Shown: positions 45,835 through 54,004 of the stretch, piece after piece
Layout of the letters: every line of letters starts with the position of its first letter
How positions within the stretch are numbered: the first letter of the stretch is position 1
NCBI GenBank assembly: GCA_002281575.1
Contig: NCGN01000001.1
Location: 62,001-126,000 of the forward strand
Length of the DNA: 64,000 nt
Reading direction: 5' to 3'
Source: Sphingobacteriia bacterium 28-36-52
GTDB taxonomy: Bacteria; Bacteroidota; Bacteroidia; Chitinophagales; Chitinophagaceae
Notes under the pieces: model-generated
The model's database searches: none
Seen by the model: the letters and a program-made list of their open reading frames with translations, nothing else
Told to the model about the DNA's origin: nothing
Made by a program: the position numbers and the translations under genes

Positions 45835-46710
45835 ATGAAAAATAACAATGTGAACAACAAATTGAGATTAGCTATTCAAAAAAGTGGAAGATTACACGAC
45901 GATTCAATGCGTTTGTTGAAGGAATGTGGCATTGATATCAGTAACGGAGTAAACAAGTTGAAAGCAGACGCAACTAATTTTCCAATAGAAGTGTTTTTCT
46001 TGAGAGACGATGATATTCCTCAATACGTAGAAGATGGAGTAGCCGATATTGGATTTGTAGGAGAGAATGTGGTATTTGAAAAAAATAAAAAAGTAGAAAT
46101 TGAAGAAAAGCTAGGTTTTGGTAAATGTAGGCTCAGTATGGCAGTTCAAAGAAATGAATTGTATGAAAATGCACAGTTTTTGCAGAACAAAAAAATTGCT
46201 ACCAGTTACCCAGTAATTGTTTCCAATTTTTTGAAAACCAAAGGGATTGATGCTGAAATTCACGAAATCAGTGGTAGCGTTGAAATTGCTCCTGGAATAG
46301 GCTTGGCAGATGCAATTTGTGATTTAGTTAGTAGTGGGTCTACTTTGTTTATGAATGGGTTAAAAGAAGTGGAAGTTATTTTTGAGTCGCAAGCAGTATT
46401 AATCAAAAACAACTTATTGAATGAAGTGCAACAGCAATTATTGCAAAGACTAATTTTTAGAATTCAGTCGGTTAAGAAAGCAAAGAATAATAAGTACATA
46501 CTTCTAAATGCCCCCAATAATAAATTGGATGAAATTATTGGATTATTACCAGGAATGAAAAGTCCTACTGTTTTACCCTTAGCAACAGAAGGTTGGAGCA
46601 GTGTACACAGTGTTTTAAATGAAAATGATTTTTGGAATATTATTGAGCAGTTGAAAGCAGCAGGTGCCGAAGGCATTTTAGTAGTTCCAATTGAAAAAAT
46701 GATTATTTAA
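45835..46710 (+). CDS. hisG: ATP phosphoribosyltransferase, long form
   Basis: The first enzyme of histidine synthesis joins ATP and PRPP. At 291 residues it is the long, self-regulated form: the catalytic bilobal domain (R-L-A-I-Q-K-S-G-R-L near the start; E-I-S-G-S-V-E-I-A-P-G-I-G-L-A-D-A-I near residue 145 is the PRPP-binding loop) plus a C-terminal ACT-like domain (~residues 215-290, G-M-K-S-P-T-V-L-P-L) that binds histidine for feedback inhibition. No HisZ is needed. The ATG at 45835 follows the attenuator by 29 bases. hisD follows after three bases. Confidence 0.95.
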   Translation: MKNNNVNNKLRLAIQKSGRLHDDSMRLLKECGIDISNGVNKLKADATNFPIEVFFLRDDDIPQYVEDGVADIGFVGENVVFEKNKKVEIEEKLGFGKCRLSMAVQRNELYENAQFLQNKKIATSYPVIVSNFLKTKGIDAEIHEISGSVEIAPGIGLADAICDLVSSGSTLFMNGLKEVEVIFESQAVLIKNNLLNEVQQQLLQRLIFRIQSVKKAKNNKYILLNAPNNKLDEIIGLLPGMKSPTVLPLATEGWSSVHSVLNENDFWNIIEQLKAAGAEGILVVPIEKMII

Positions 46711-46713
46711 GTT

Positions 46714-47991
46714 ATGATGAATATTCTTGAATTTCCTGAAAGAGCAAACTGGGCTTCTATTATTAAAAGACCAGTTGCAGATTATATTTCCCTGAATGAA
46801 AGAGTTTCTACCGTTTTAAATGGGGTTAAATTGAGTGGAGATAAAGCAGTTAAGCAATACACGAAGGAGTTTGATGGGGTAAGTATAGACCATCTACTAG
46901 TAACCGACGCTGAATTGCAAGAAGCCCAAACCTTGCTTAGTGTTGAATTAAAAATAGCAATTGAAACTGCGGCGTCTAATATTCGTAAGTTTCACTTAAC
47001 GCAAATTAACAAAGAACGCCCTGTAGAAACAATGCCAGGTATAACCTGCTGGCGTAAATGGGTTGGGATAGATAAAGTAGGCTTGTATATACCTGGTGGT
47101 TCTGCTCCTTTGTTTTCAACTATTTTAATGTTGGGTATTCCAGCTGAAATAGCCCGTTGTAAACAAGTAGTTCTTTGCTCGCCTCCAGATAAAACTGGGA
47201 AATTGCACCCTGCTATCATTTATGCAGCCAATTTGGTTGGGATAAAGCAATTGTATAAAATTGGGGGTGTGCAGGCAATTGCTGCAATGGCTTATGGAAC
47301 AGAAACTGTTCCTGCGGTGTACAAAATTTTTGGCCCAGGTAATCAATATGTAACAGCAGCCAAACAAATGATTCAGCAGCACGGTGTAGCCATTGATATG
47401 CCTGCAGGACCGAGTGAAGTTTGCGTATTGGCCGATGAAACAGCTGTGCCTGAATTTGTTGCTGCAGATTTATTAAGTCAAGCAGAACATGGCCCAGATA
47501 GTCAAGTATTATTGGTTAGTACTTCTAAACAATTAGTAGATAAAGTAAATTTAGCCTTAACAAGTCAACTATCATTATTGCCACGGAAAGAATTGGCTTC
47601 AAAAGCGCTTCAGAATAGTCGGGCTGTATTAATGAACAGTTTGTCTGATGCAGTTGATCTAGTGAATGAATATGCAGCAGAACACTTGATTATTGCTTGC
47701 AATAATGCCAATGAAATTGCCGATCAAATTTCTAATGCAGGCTCAGTATTTATTGGTAATTATTCTCCCGAAGCAGTTGGAGATTATGCTAGCGGAACCA
47801 ATCATACATTGCCTACTAATGCTTATGCAAGAATGTATAGTGGAGTAAGTGTAGATAGCTTTATCAAAAAAATTACATTTCAGCAATTGACCAAAGAAGG
47901 ATTAGCCGCAATAGCAAATACAGTTGAAACTATGGCAGAAGCAGAAGGGTTAAAAGCCCATGCTGAAGCAGTAAGAGTTAGATTAAAATAA
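46714..47991 (+). CDS. hisD: Histidinol dehydrogenase
   Basis: A 425-residue NAD-dependent enzyme that oxidises histidinol to histidine in two steps, the last of the pathway. Recognisable segments are V-G-L-Y-I-P-G-G-S-A-P-L-F-S-T, the long signature around I-F-G-P-G-N-Q-Y-V-T-A-A-K, M-P-A-G-P-S-E-V, and D-L-L-S-Q-A-E-H-G-P-D-S-Q, which carries zinc and catalytic ligands. Y-A-S-G-T-N-H-T-L-P-T is near the end. The start codon could be ATG 46714 or the ATG directly after it; three bases separate it from hisG. Confidence 0.96.
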   Translation: MMNILEFPERANWASIIKRPVADYISLNERVSTVLNGVKLSGDKAVKQYTKEFDGVSIDHLLVTDAELQEAQTLLSVELKIAIETAASNIRKFHLTQINKERPVETMPGITCWRKWVGIDKVGLYIPGGSAPLFSTILMLGIPAEIARCKQVVLCSPPDKTGKLHPAIIYAANLVGIKQLYKIGGVQAIAAMAYGTETVPAVYKIFGPGNQYVTAAKQMIQQHGVAIDMPAGPSEVCVLADETAVPEFVAADLLSQAEHGPDSQVLLVSTSKQLVDKVNLALTSQLSLLPRKELASKALQNSRAVLMNSLSDAVDLVNEYAAEHLIIACNNANEIADQISNAGSVFIGNYSPEAVGDYASGTNHTLPTNAYARMYSGVSVDSFIKKITFQQLTKEGLAAIANTVETMAEAEGLKAHAEAVRVRLK

Positions 47992-47997
47992 AATTAT

Positions 47998-49059
47998 ATG
48001 TTGTTTAATTTAAATAACCTCGTTCGTCCCAATATTGTCCAATTAACACCTTACTCATCTGCAAGAGATGAGTTTAGTGGGGAGGCAAAAGTATTTTTAG
48101 ATGCCAATGAAAATAGTTTAGGCTCACCTTTATCTAAATGGTATAATCGTTATCCCGACCCTCACCAGGTTGCAATAAAAAATAAGCTAGCAGTTGTAAA
48201 AGGGATTGCAGCGGAACATATTTTCTTGGGTAATGGAAGTGATGAATGCATAGACCTATTATACAGAAGCTTTTGTGTTCCATCTAAAGACAATGTGATC
48301 ATTTGCCCTCCAACTTATGGCATGTATGAGGTAAGTGCGCATATTAATGATATTGAACTAAAAAAAATCCCTTTACTACCCAATTTTCAACTGAACTTAA
48401 TTGAAATAGAGCAGGCCATTGATGTCAATACTAAGTTGATTTGGATTTGTTCACCTAATAATCCAACTGGAAATTCAATTAATCGTTTAGACATAGAAAC
48501 CATCCTAAATAATTTTAATGGGATTGTTGTTATAGATGAAGCCTATATTAATTTTTCTAAGCAAAAATCATTTGTACAAGAGCTTACCGAATATCCCAAT
48601 TTGGTTGTACTGCAAACATTCAGTAAAGCTTGGGGGTTGGCAGGATTGAGGCTGGGCATGGCTTTTGCTTCAACTGCTATTATTGAAGTACTTAATAGAG
48701 TTAAGCCTCCATATAATATTAATCAATCTACACAAGAGTTGGTTTTAAAGGCTTTAGAAGAAGTAGGCCAAGTAAATGATATGATTCGTTTATTGGTAGA
48801 TATGCGCGATGCATTAGCAGAAGTGTTTAATACAATGCCTACCGTGCAAACTGTATATCCTTCAGACGCCAATTTTTTATTGATTAAAATAAACGATGCC
48901 AGAAAAGTGTATGAATTTTTATTAACTAAAGGAATTGTATTAAGAGACAGAAGCAATGTGCAACTATGCAATGATTGCTTAAGAATTACAGTAGGTTCAG
49001 AACAAGATAATACCAGCTTAGTAGAAGCAATGCAAGATTGGTATCAATTGAATGCATAA
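47998..49059 (+). CDS. hisC: Histidinol-phosphate aminotransferase
   Basis: A 353-residue class I/II PLP aminotransferase converting imidazole-acetol phosphate to histidinol phosphate. Seen: L-D-A-N-E-N, G-N-G-S-D-E near residue 80, S-P-N-N-P-T-G-N, and the PLP lysine in T-F-S-K-A-W-G-L-A-G-L-R. Length is normal. It is six bases downstream of hisD. The 3' flank is a 25-base gap to a secreted dehydrogenase-like gene inserted in the operon. Confidence 0.95.
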   Translation: MLFNLNNLVRPNIVQLTPYSSARDEFSGEAKVFLDANENSLGSPLSKWYNRYPDPHQVAIKNKLAVVKGIAAEHIFLGNGSDECIDLLYRSFCVPSKDNVIICPPTYGMYEVSAHINDIELKKIPLLPNFQLNLIEIEQAIDVNTKLIWICSPNNPTGNSINRLDIETILNNFNGIVVIDEAYINFSKQKSFVQELTEYPNLVVLQTFSKAWGLAGLRLGMAFASTAIIEVLNRVKPPYNINQSTQELVLKALEEVGQVNDMIRLLVDMRDALAEVFNTMPTVQTVYPSDANFLLIKINDARKVYEFLLTKGIVLRDRSNVQLCNDCLRITVGSEQDNTSLVEAMQDWYQLNA

Positions 49060-49084
49060 ATTCATGTTTTAATATTATACATAT

Positions 49085-50329
49085 ATGCAAAAAATAAGAT
49101 TAGTTGTTGCAATGTTAATGCTCTTGAATGTTATTGCTGCACAACCGAAGCTGCAAGTTGCCATACAATTACCTGTTGGGTTTACAAGTAAAGTTGTTGC
49201 CAACGACTTGGGTAGAGTAAGACATATTGCAGTAAATAGCAATGGAGACTTATATATGAAGTTAGATCGCTTGGTAAATGGAAAGGGGATTTATAGACTC
49301 CGCGACAAGAACGGTGATGGTGTTATGGAAGATACATTAGCATTTGGCAATTATACCGGAACAGGTATTGGTATTAACAATGGATATTTGTATGCTACTT
49401 CTGATCAAACTATTTATCGTTATAAATTTGATGAGAACCAAAATATTGTTAATCTAGACCAACCTGAAATTGTAGTTGATGGATTGTTGAATAAAAGACA
49501 ACATGCATCTAAGTCAATTACTTTTGATAAAGTAGGCAACCTTTATGTAAATATTGGGGCTCCTTCTAATGTTTGCCAAGAACAAGATAGGCAAAAGGGC
49601 TCTCCAGGTTTAACCCCTTGCCCTATATTAGAAAATGCGGGAGGAATTTGGCAGTTTAATACAAGTAAAACCAATCAAACATTAAGTGATGGCATAAGAT
49701 ATGCAACTGGTATGCGAAATGCACTAGGTATTGATTGGAACAATGAAGTGAATGATTTATTTGTAACTATTCACGGTAGAGATATGTTGTATCAATATTT
49801 TCCAGAAATGTACAATCAAAAACTTGGTGCTGAACTTCCATCGGAAACTTTCTATAGAGTAAAGAAAGGGGATGATTGTGGTTGGCCTTATATTCACTGG
49901 GATCATTTTCAGAATAAAAAAATATTGAATCCTGAATATGGGGGTGATGGTAAAAAAGAAGGTGCCCCAAATGCCATTTCTCCATTAGTAGGATTCCCTG
50001 GTCATATGGCACCTAATGCTTTATTAATTTATTCTGGGAACCAATTTCCAGCAAAATACAAGAACGGCGCGTTCATTGCTTTTCATGGTAGTTGGAATAG
50101 AACACCAGAACCTCAAGAAGGTTTTTATGTAGTATTTGTTCCAATGAAAAATGGACTGCCTACTGGAAAGTGGGAAGTATTTGCAGATGGGTTCTCAGGC
50201 ATGTCACCAGTTACCAATTTGTCTGCAGCAAAGCATCGTCCAACTGGCTTAGCACAAGGTGAAGATGGGTCTATTTATGTATCTGATGATAAAGCTGGCT
50301 ATGTTTGGAAAATTTCGTATAATAAATAA
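49085..50329 (+). CDS. Exported PQQ-type sorbosone/glucose dehydrogenase-like protein
   Basis: A 414-residue secreted six-bladed beta-propeller of the glucose/sorbosone dehydrogenase group. Signal peptide residues 1-19; then L-P-V-G-F near the start, Y-R-L-R-D-K-N-G-D-G-V, Y-A-T-G-M-R-N-A-L-G-I-D-W in the centre and G-L-A-Q-G-E-D-G-S-I-Y-V-S-D-D near the end. PQQ is the expected cofactor but its ligands cannot be confirmed. The next gene encodes a cytochrome c, a plausible electron acceptor. Both sit between hisC and hisB with small gaps on the same strand and have no known link to histidine. Confidence 0.82.
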   Translation: MQKIRLVVAMLMLLNVIAAQPKLQVAIQLPVGFTSKVVANDLGRVRHIAVNSNGDLYMKLDRLVNGKGIYRLRDKNGDGVMEDTLAFGNYTGTGIGINNGYLYATSDQTIYRYKFDENQNIVNLDQPEIVVDGLLNKRQHASKSITFDKVGNLYVNIGAPSNVCQEQDRQKGSPGLTPCPILENAGGIWQFNTSKTNQTLSDGIRYATGMRNALGIDWNNEVNDLFVTIHGRDMLYQYFPEMYNQKLGAELPSETFYRVKKGDDCGWPYIHWDHFQNKKILNPEYGGDGKKEGAPNAISPLVGFPGHMAPNALLIYSGNQFPAKYKNGAFIAFHGSWNRTPEPQEGFYVVFVPMKNGLPTGKWEVFADGFSGMSPVTNLSAAKHRPTGLAQGEDGSIYVSDDKAGYVWKISYNK

Positions 50330-50341
50330 TTGCAGTAATTA

Positions 50342-50758
50342 ATGAGAATAAAACTTGCCATATTTGGATTAGGGTTGATGTTGCTCTCTAATTTTTCAAA
50401 TGCTCAAACATCTGTACAAGGGAAGTCTAAGCAAATGCTGAATGGGAAAAAAGTGTACGATATGTATTGCCAGGCTTGTCATCAGGCCGATGGGAATGGA
50501 GTGCCCAGATTAAACCCTCCATTAGCTGGAACAGTTTATGTTACTGGTAGTAAAACAAGATTAATTGATATTGTTTTAAACGGCTTGACCGATCCAATAG
50601 AAATTAATGGAGAAGAGTATAATAATCCAATGGCAGCTCATTCTTTCTTAACCGACCAACAAATTGCTGATGTGTTAACTTATATCAGAAATAGTTTTGG
50701 AAATAAAGCAGGTACGGTTTCTGTTGCGGAAGTTAAAAAACAAAGGGCAAAAAAATAA
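50342..50758 (+). CDS. Exported class I cytochrome c
   Basis: A 138-residue protein with a signal peptide (to about residue 22, S-N-A-Q), one haem motif Y-C-Q-A-C-H (C43, C46, H47), a probable axial methionine at M97 in N-N-P-M-A-A-H, and the C-terminal helix D-Q-Q-I-A-D-V-L-T-Y-I-R. It likely accepts electrons from the upstream sorbosone-dehydrogenase-like protein in the periplasm. It starts 12 bases after that gene and ends two bases before hisB. Confidence 0.88.
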   Translation: MRIKLAIFGLGLMLLSNFSNAQTSVQGKSKQMLNGKKVYDMYCQACHQADGNGVPRLNPPLAGTVYVTGSKTRLIDIVLNGLTDPIEINGEEYNNPMAAHSFLTDQQIADVLTYIRNSFGNKAGTVSVAEVKKQRAKK

Positions 50759-50760
50759 TC

Positions 50761-51891
50761 ATGAAACGAATTTTATTCATAGACAGAGACGGGGTGGTAT
50801 TAGAAGAGCCACCGGTTGATTTTCAAATTGATGCAATTGCTAAAACAAGTTTTGTTAAAGGGGCACTTACTAATTTATCTAAGATTGCTTCCCATTTTGA
50901 TTTTTATAAAGTGATGGTGACCAATCAAGATGGATTAGGAACAACATCTTATCCTGAAGAACAGTTTTATCCTTATCATGATTTAATGATTAGAACCCTC
51001 GATTCTGTAGGATTTCAATTTGATGAAATGATAATTGATAAAACATTTGCATCTGAAAACTTGCCTTCCCGCAAGCCAGGTACAGGGTTGTTAAAACATT
51101 TGATGGGGAATGATCATTTTGATTTGTCTAATTCCTTTGTTATTGGTGATAGATGGAGTGATATTCAGCTAGCTATTAATTTGGGTGCTAAAGCAATTTA
51201 TTTTAAATCTGGATTGCATGAGTTAACAGCTGAACAATATTTGGCTTTTAAAGATGTTATTGTTTTAGAAACCAATTCTTGGGAGGAAATATATTCATTT
51301 CTGAAACTAGGCTTAAGAATTGTTCATCATGAACGCAATACCAACGAAACAAAAATTTCGATTGATGTAAATATGGATGGGGCAGGGAAGGCAGCCATAA
51401 ATACTGGATTGGGTTTTTTTGATCATATGTTAGACCAAATTGCTCGTCATGGCAAAATTGATCTAGCAATTACTACCCATGGTGATTTACATATTGATGA
51501 GCACCATACCATTGAAGATACCGGAATTGCTCTGGGTGAAGCATTTGCAAAAGCATTGTCTGATAAGCGAGGGATGGAGAGATATGGGTTTGCGTTGCCT
51601 ATGGACGAAGCAGATGCAAAAGTATTAATTGACTTTGGGGGAAGAAATTGGTTGGTTTGGGATGCTGAATTTAAAAGGGAAAAAATTGGTGAAATGCCTA
51701 CTGAAATGTTTTATCACTTTTTTAAATCGTTCAGTGATGGGGCCAAATGCAATTTAAATATTGCATGTAAAGGAGACAATGAGCACCATAAAATTGAAGT
51801 TATTTTTAAGGCATTTGCAAAAGCAATTCGGATGGCGGTTAAAAGAGATCCAATTAGTAATTACTTGCCTTCTACTAAAGGAGTATTATAA
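50761..51891 (+). CDS. hisB: Bifunctional histidinol-phosphatase / imidazoleglycerol-phosphate dehydratase
   Basis: A 376-residue fusion covering two steps of histidine synthesis. The N-terminal HAD phosphatase (residues ~1-170) has the catalytic D-R-D-G-V (D8, D10) and G-D-R-W-S-D. The C-terminal dehydratase (~185-376) has the metal-binding F-F-D-H-M-L-D-Q-I-A-R-H-G and D-E-H-H-T-I-E-D-T-G. The zinc-binding Cys/His loop known from E. coli HisB is absent (the stretch between F-D-E-M-I-I and S-R-K-P-G-T-G-L-L has no cysteine). The start is two bases after the cytochrome gene. The last six bases overlap the convergent DUF2147 gene. Confidence 0.95.
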   Translation: MKRILFIDRDGVVLEEPPVDFQIDAIAKTSFVKGALTNLSKIASHFDFYKVMVTNQDGLGTTSYPEEQFYPYHDLMIRTLDSVGFQFDEMIIDKTFASENLPSRKPGTGLLKHLMGNDHFDLSNSFVIGDRWSDIQLAINLGAKAIYFKSGLHELTAEQYLAFKDVIVLETNSWEEIYSFLKLGLRIVHHERNTNETKISIDVNMDGAGKAAINTGLGFFDHMLDQIARHGKIDLAITTHGDLHIDEHHTIEDTGIALGEAFAKALSDKRGMERYGFALPMDEADAKVLIDFGGRNWLVWDAEFKREKIGEMPTEMFYHFFKSFSDGAKCNLNIACKGDNEHHKIEVIFKAFAKAIRMAVKRDPISNYLPSTKGVL

Positions 51892-52344
51892 GTTAGATTG
51901 TCTTTTCCAAACATCTGTTCTGCCCAATAACGAAATGCCAATATAACCACGTACCTCAATGGTATTAGGGTCTTTCATGGTTATTTTGCAGCTATAATCA
52001 TCTCCAGATTTTGGGTCATATATTTTGCCATCCTTCCATGAATTATTTTTATGAAAGCTGAAGTTTCTTAAATTAACTAAGCCTAGTAATGGGGAGTTTC
52101 TTTTTGCAGGGTTACTGTTTTTTGCATCCACTCTTGGCTTGCCAGTAGTTGGATTGTTGGGTTCTTTTAGCCAAACAATTTTACCGTAATAATTATTCCC
52201 CTGTTTATAAATCTGAACTACTGCTGTTCCTTCACTAGTTTTCCAATTTCCAAGAATTGCATCAGGATTATTATTTGAAATGGGTGTGCTGTAAGTTGGT
52301 AAAATGTATAAAGCACTTAACAATAGGGTATATAGTATTTTCAT
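51886..52344 (-). CDS. Exported DUF2147 protein
   Basis: A 152-residue protein with a signal peptide of about 20 residues (I-L-P-T-Y-S) and a DUF2147 lipocalin-like domain: I-L-G-N-W-K-T-S-E-G, then Y-Y-G-K-I-V-W-L, and G-R-T-D-V-W-K-R at the end. Function is unknown; family members are predicted small beta-barrels in the periplasm. Transcription is opposite to both the his and trp operons, and the gene separates them. Its upstream region is shared with the trp leader promoter. Confidence 0.83.
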   Translation of the reverse strand: MKILYTLLLSALYILPTYSTPISNNNPDAILGNWKTSEGTAVVQIYKQGNNYYGKIVWLKEPNNPTTGKPRVDAKNSNPAKRNSPLLGLVNLRNFSFHKNNSWKDGKIYDPKSGDDYSCKITMKDPNTIEVRGYIGISLLGRTDVWKRQSNL

Positions 52345-52405
52345 TATTTATTATGTTGTTTGTTTAATGAAATTGCGCTATTGGTAGTATAGTATCAAAT
52401 TATTT

Positions 52406-52436
52406 TTTGTTAATTCATTACTTAACATCATATTTG
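52406..52436 (+). promoter_or_regulatory. Promoter of the trp leader and trp-his operon
   Basis: TTTG at 52406-52409 and CATATTTG at 52429-52436 (one mismatch to TAnnTTTG) with 19-base spacing. The start would fall at about 52441-52443, at the leader ATG (52441), again suggesting a leaderless leader peptide. Confidence 0.6.
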
Positions 52437-52440
52437 TGTA

Positions 52441-52494
52441 ATGATTACTATAAATAAGCATTGGTGGTGGCATTCTAACTCTTTACGGGGATAG
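52441..52494 (+). CDS. trpL: Tryptophan operon leader peptide with flanking His codons
   Basis: A 17-codon frame encodes M-I-T-I-N-K-H-W-W-W-H-S-N-S-L-R-G. Three consecutive Trp codons (TGG x3, 52462-52470) are flanked by two His codons. TAG at 52492-52494 follows a G-rich antiterminator arm. An intrinsic terminator and trpE are next. This is the classic layout of a Trp-sensing attenuator, as known for trp operons of proteobacteria. The His codons are notable because hisH-A-F-IE lie in the same transcription unit. Confidence 0.87.
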   Translation: MITINKHWWWHSNSLRG

Positions 52495-52557
52495 TAATGG
52501 TATAACCAATACTCATTGAATATATTCAAAGCCCCGGATTAATCTGGGGCTTTTTTT
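52486..52557 (+). terminator. trp attenuator: antiterminator arm plus terminator hairpin
   Basis: Terminator: 52528-52538 pairs with 52543-52553 (core AAAGCCCC/GGGGCTTT, one G-T pair, loop TTAA), followed by T7 (52551-52557). CGGGG at 52486-52490, just before the leader stop, can pair with CCCCG at 52532-52536 to prevent it. ATTGGT over the Trp codons (52460-52465) can pair with ACCAAT (52505-52510) as a further alternative. Confidence 0.85.
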
Positions 52558-52578
52558 ATGGATTATAATTGACAAAAA

Positions 52579-53991
52579 ATGAATAAAATGCAGTTAGTTA
52601 CCACAGGCAAAAAAATAATGGGTGACATTTACACACCTGTAGGTATTTATTTAAGACTAAGAGATCGGTTTAGAGACACTATCTTACTAGAAAGTACAGA
52701 TCATCATGCAAATGAAAACAGTTATTCGTTTATATGCATTAACGCAATTGGCGGTATTGAAGTAAAAAATAATTCAACACTAGAATATAAATTACCAGGG
52801 AATGATGCTGTAAAGTTGGCGTTAAGTAACAAATTAAATGTGCCCCAGTATTTGTGGGATTTCATGAACAAGTTTGAAGTAGAGAAATCATTGGATAGTC
52901 AATTCCAATTTGCACAAGGATTGTTTGGTTACACCTGTTTCGATGCCGTATCCTTTTTTGAAACTGCAATTCCTTCAGAACAAACAAAGCCACTGATTCC
53001 ACTTATACGATATCGTTTATACCAATATGTAATTGCATTTAATCATTTTAAAGATGAGCTGATTATATGTGAAAATAAAATTGCAGGATTAGCCGGCGAT
53101 TTGGAGGTAATTGAAACGCTAATCCGTAGTAAAGATGTGCCAGTTTATCCCTTCAGTTTAGTAGGTAGTGAAAGGTCTAATATGACCAATGAAGCATATA
53201 TTGAATTGGTTCAAAAAGGTATTAAAAGATGTTTACGAGGAGATGTTTTTCAAATAGTATTGAGTAGACAGTTTGAACATTCTTTCACTGGAGATGAGTT
53301 TAATGTTTATAGGGCTTTGCGAAGTATCAATCCATCTCCGTATTTATTTTTCTTTGATTATGGCGATTATAAAATCATGGGGTCTTCGCCTGAAGCGCAA
53401 TTGGTTATAAAAAACGGCAAAGCAATTGTACATCCCATAGCCGGAACTTTTAAAAGAACTGGAGATGATGCAACTGATCAGTTGGCTGCTGAAGAACTAT
53501 TAAAAGACAAAAAAGAAAACGCAGAACATGTAATGCTGGTTGATTTAGCAAGAAATGATTTGAGCAGGGTATGTGATGAAGTGAAAGTAGCACATTATAG
53601 ACAGGTTCAATACTATAGTCATGTAATTCATTTAGTAAGTGAGGTGGAGGGAATACTAAGACCAGAACATAATCCATTTGAAATTTTTGCAGGAACTTTT
53701 CCTGCTGGAACACTTAGTGGTGCTCCCAAATTAAAGGCTTTGGAAATTATTTCATCTTATGAGCCCACACCTAGAAGTTTTTATGGTGGCGCAATTGGAT
53801 TTGTTGGTTTTGATGGAACCTTTAATCATGCTATTATGATTAGAACATTTCTAAGCAAAAACAACCACTTAATTTGTCAAGCAGGTGCCGGTGTTGTGGC
53901 AGCAAGCATTCCTGAGAATGAATTACAGGAAGTGAACAATAAACTGAATGCATTAAAACAAGCTGCTGCATTTGCTGCACAGGTTCATTAA
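52579..53991 (+). CDS. trpE: Anthranilate synthase component I
   Basis: A 470-residue chorismate-using enzyme; with TrpG it makes anthranilate. The feedback-inhibition motif L-L-E-S near residue 37 is present, so the enzyme is likely inhibited by tryptophan. The catalytic half has R-C-L-R-G-D-V-F-Q-I-V-L-S-R, N-P-S-P-Y, the H-P-I-A-G-T segment, and E-H-V-M-L-V-D-L-A-R-N-D followed by F-P-A-G-T-L-S-G-A-P-K. The ATG at 52579 follows the terminator by 21 bases; the fourth codon is also ATG and could serve instead. Confidence 0.96.
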   Translation: MNKMQLVTTGKKIMGDIYTPVGIYLRLRDRFRDTILLESTDHHANENSYSFICINAIGGIEVKNNSTLEYKLPGNDAVKLALSNKLNVPQYLWDFMNKFEVEKSLDSQFQFAQGLFGYTCFDAVSFFETAIPSEQTKPLIPLIRYRLYQYVIAFNHFKDELIICENKIAGLAGDLEVIETLIRSKDVPVYPFSLVGSERSNMTNEAYIELVQKGIKRCLRGDVFQIVLSRQFEHSFTGDEFNVYRALRSINPSPYLFFFDYGDYKIMGSSPEAQLVIKNGKAIVHPIAGTFKRTGDDATDQLAAEELLKDKKENAEHVMLVDLARNDLSRVCDEVKVAHYRQVQYYSHVIHLVSEVEGILRPEHNPFEIFAGTFPAGTLSGAPKLKALEIISSYEPTPRSFYGGAIGFVGFDGTFNHAIMIRTFLSKNNHLICQAGAGVVAASIPENELQEVNNKLNALKQAAAFAAQVH

Positions 53992-54004
53992 TTAAAACAA
54001 CTGT

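Noticed and set aside
45828..45845. Mini-frame ATG-GAT-CAT-GAA-AAA-TAA overlapping the hisG start
   Set aside because: Five codons with one His, no conserved structure; most likely chance, although it could in principle affect hisG initiation.
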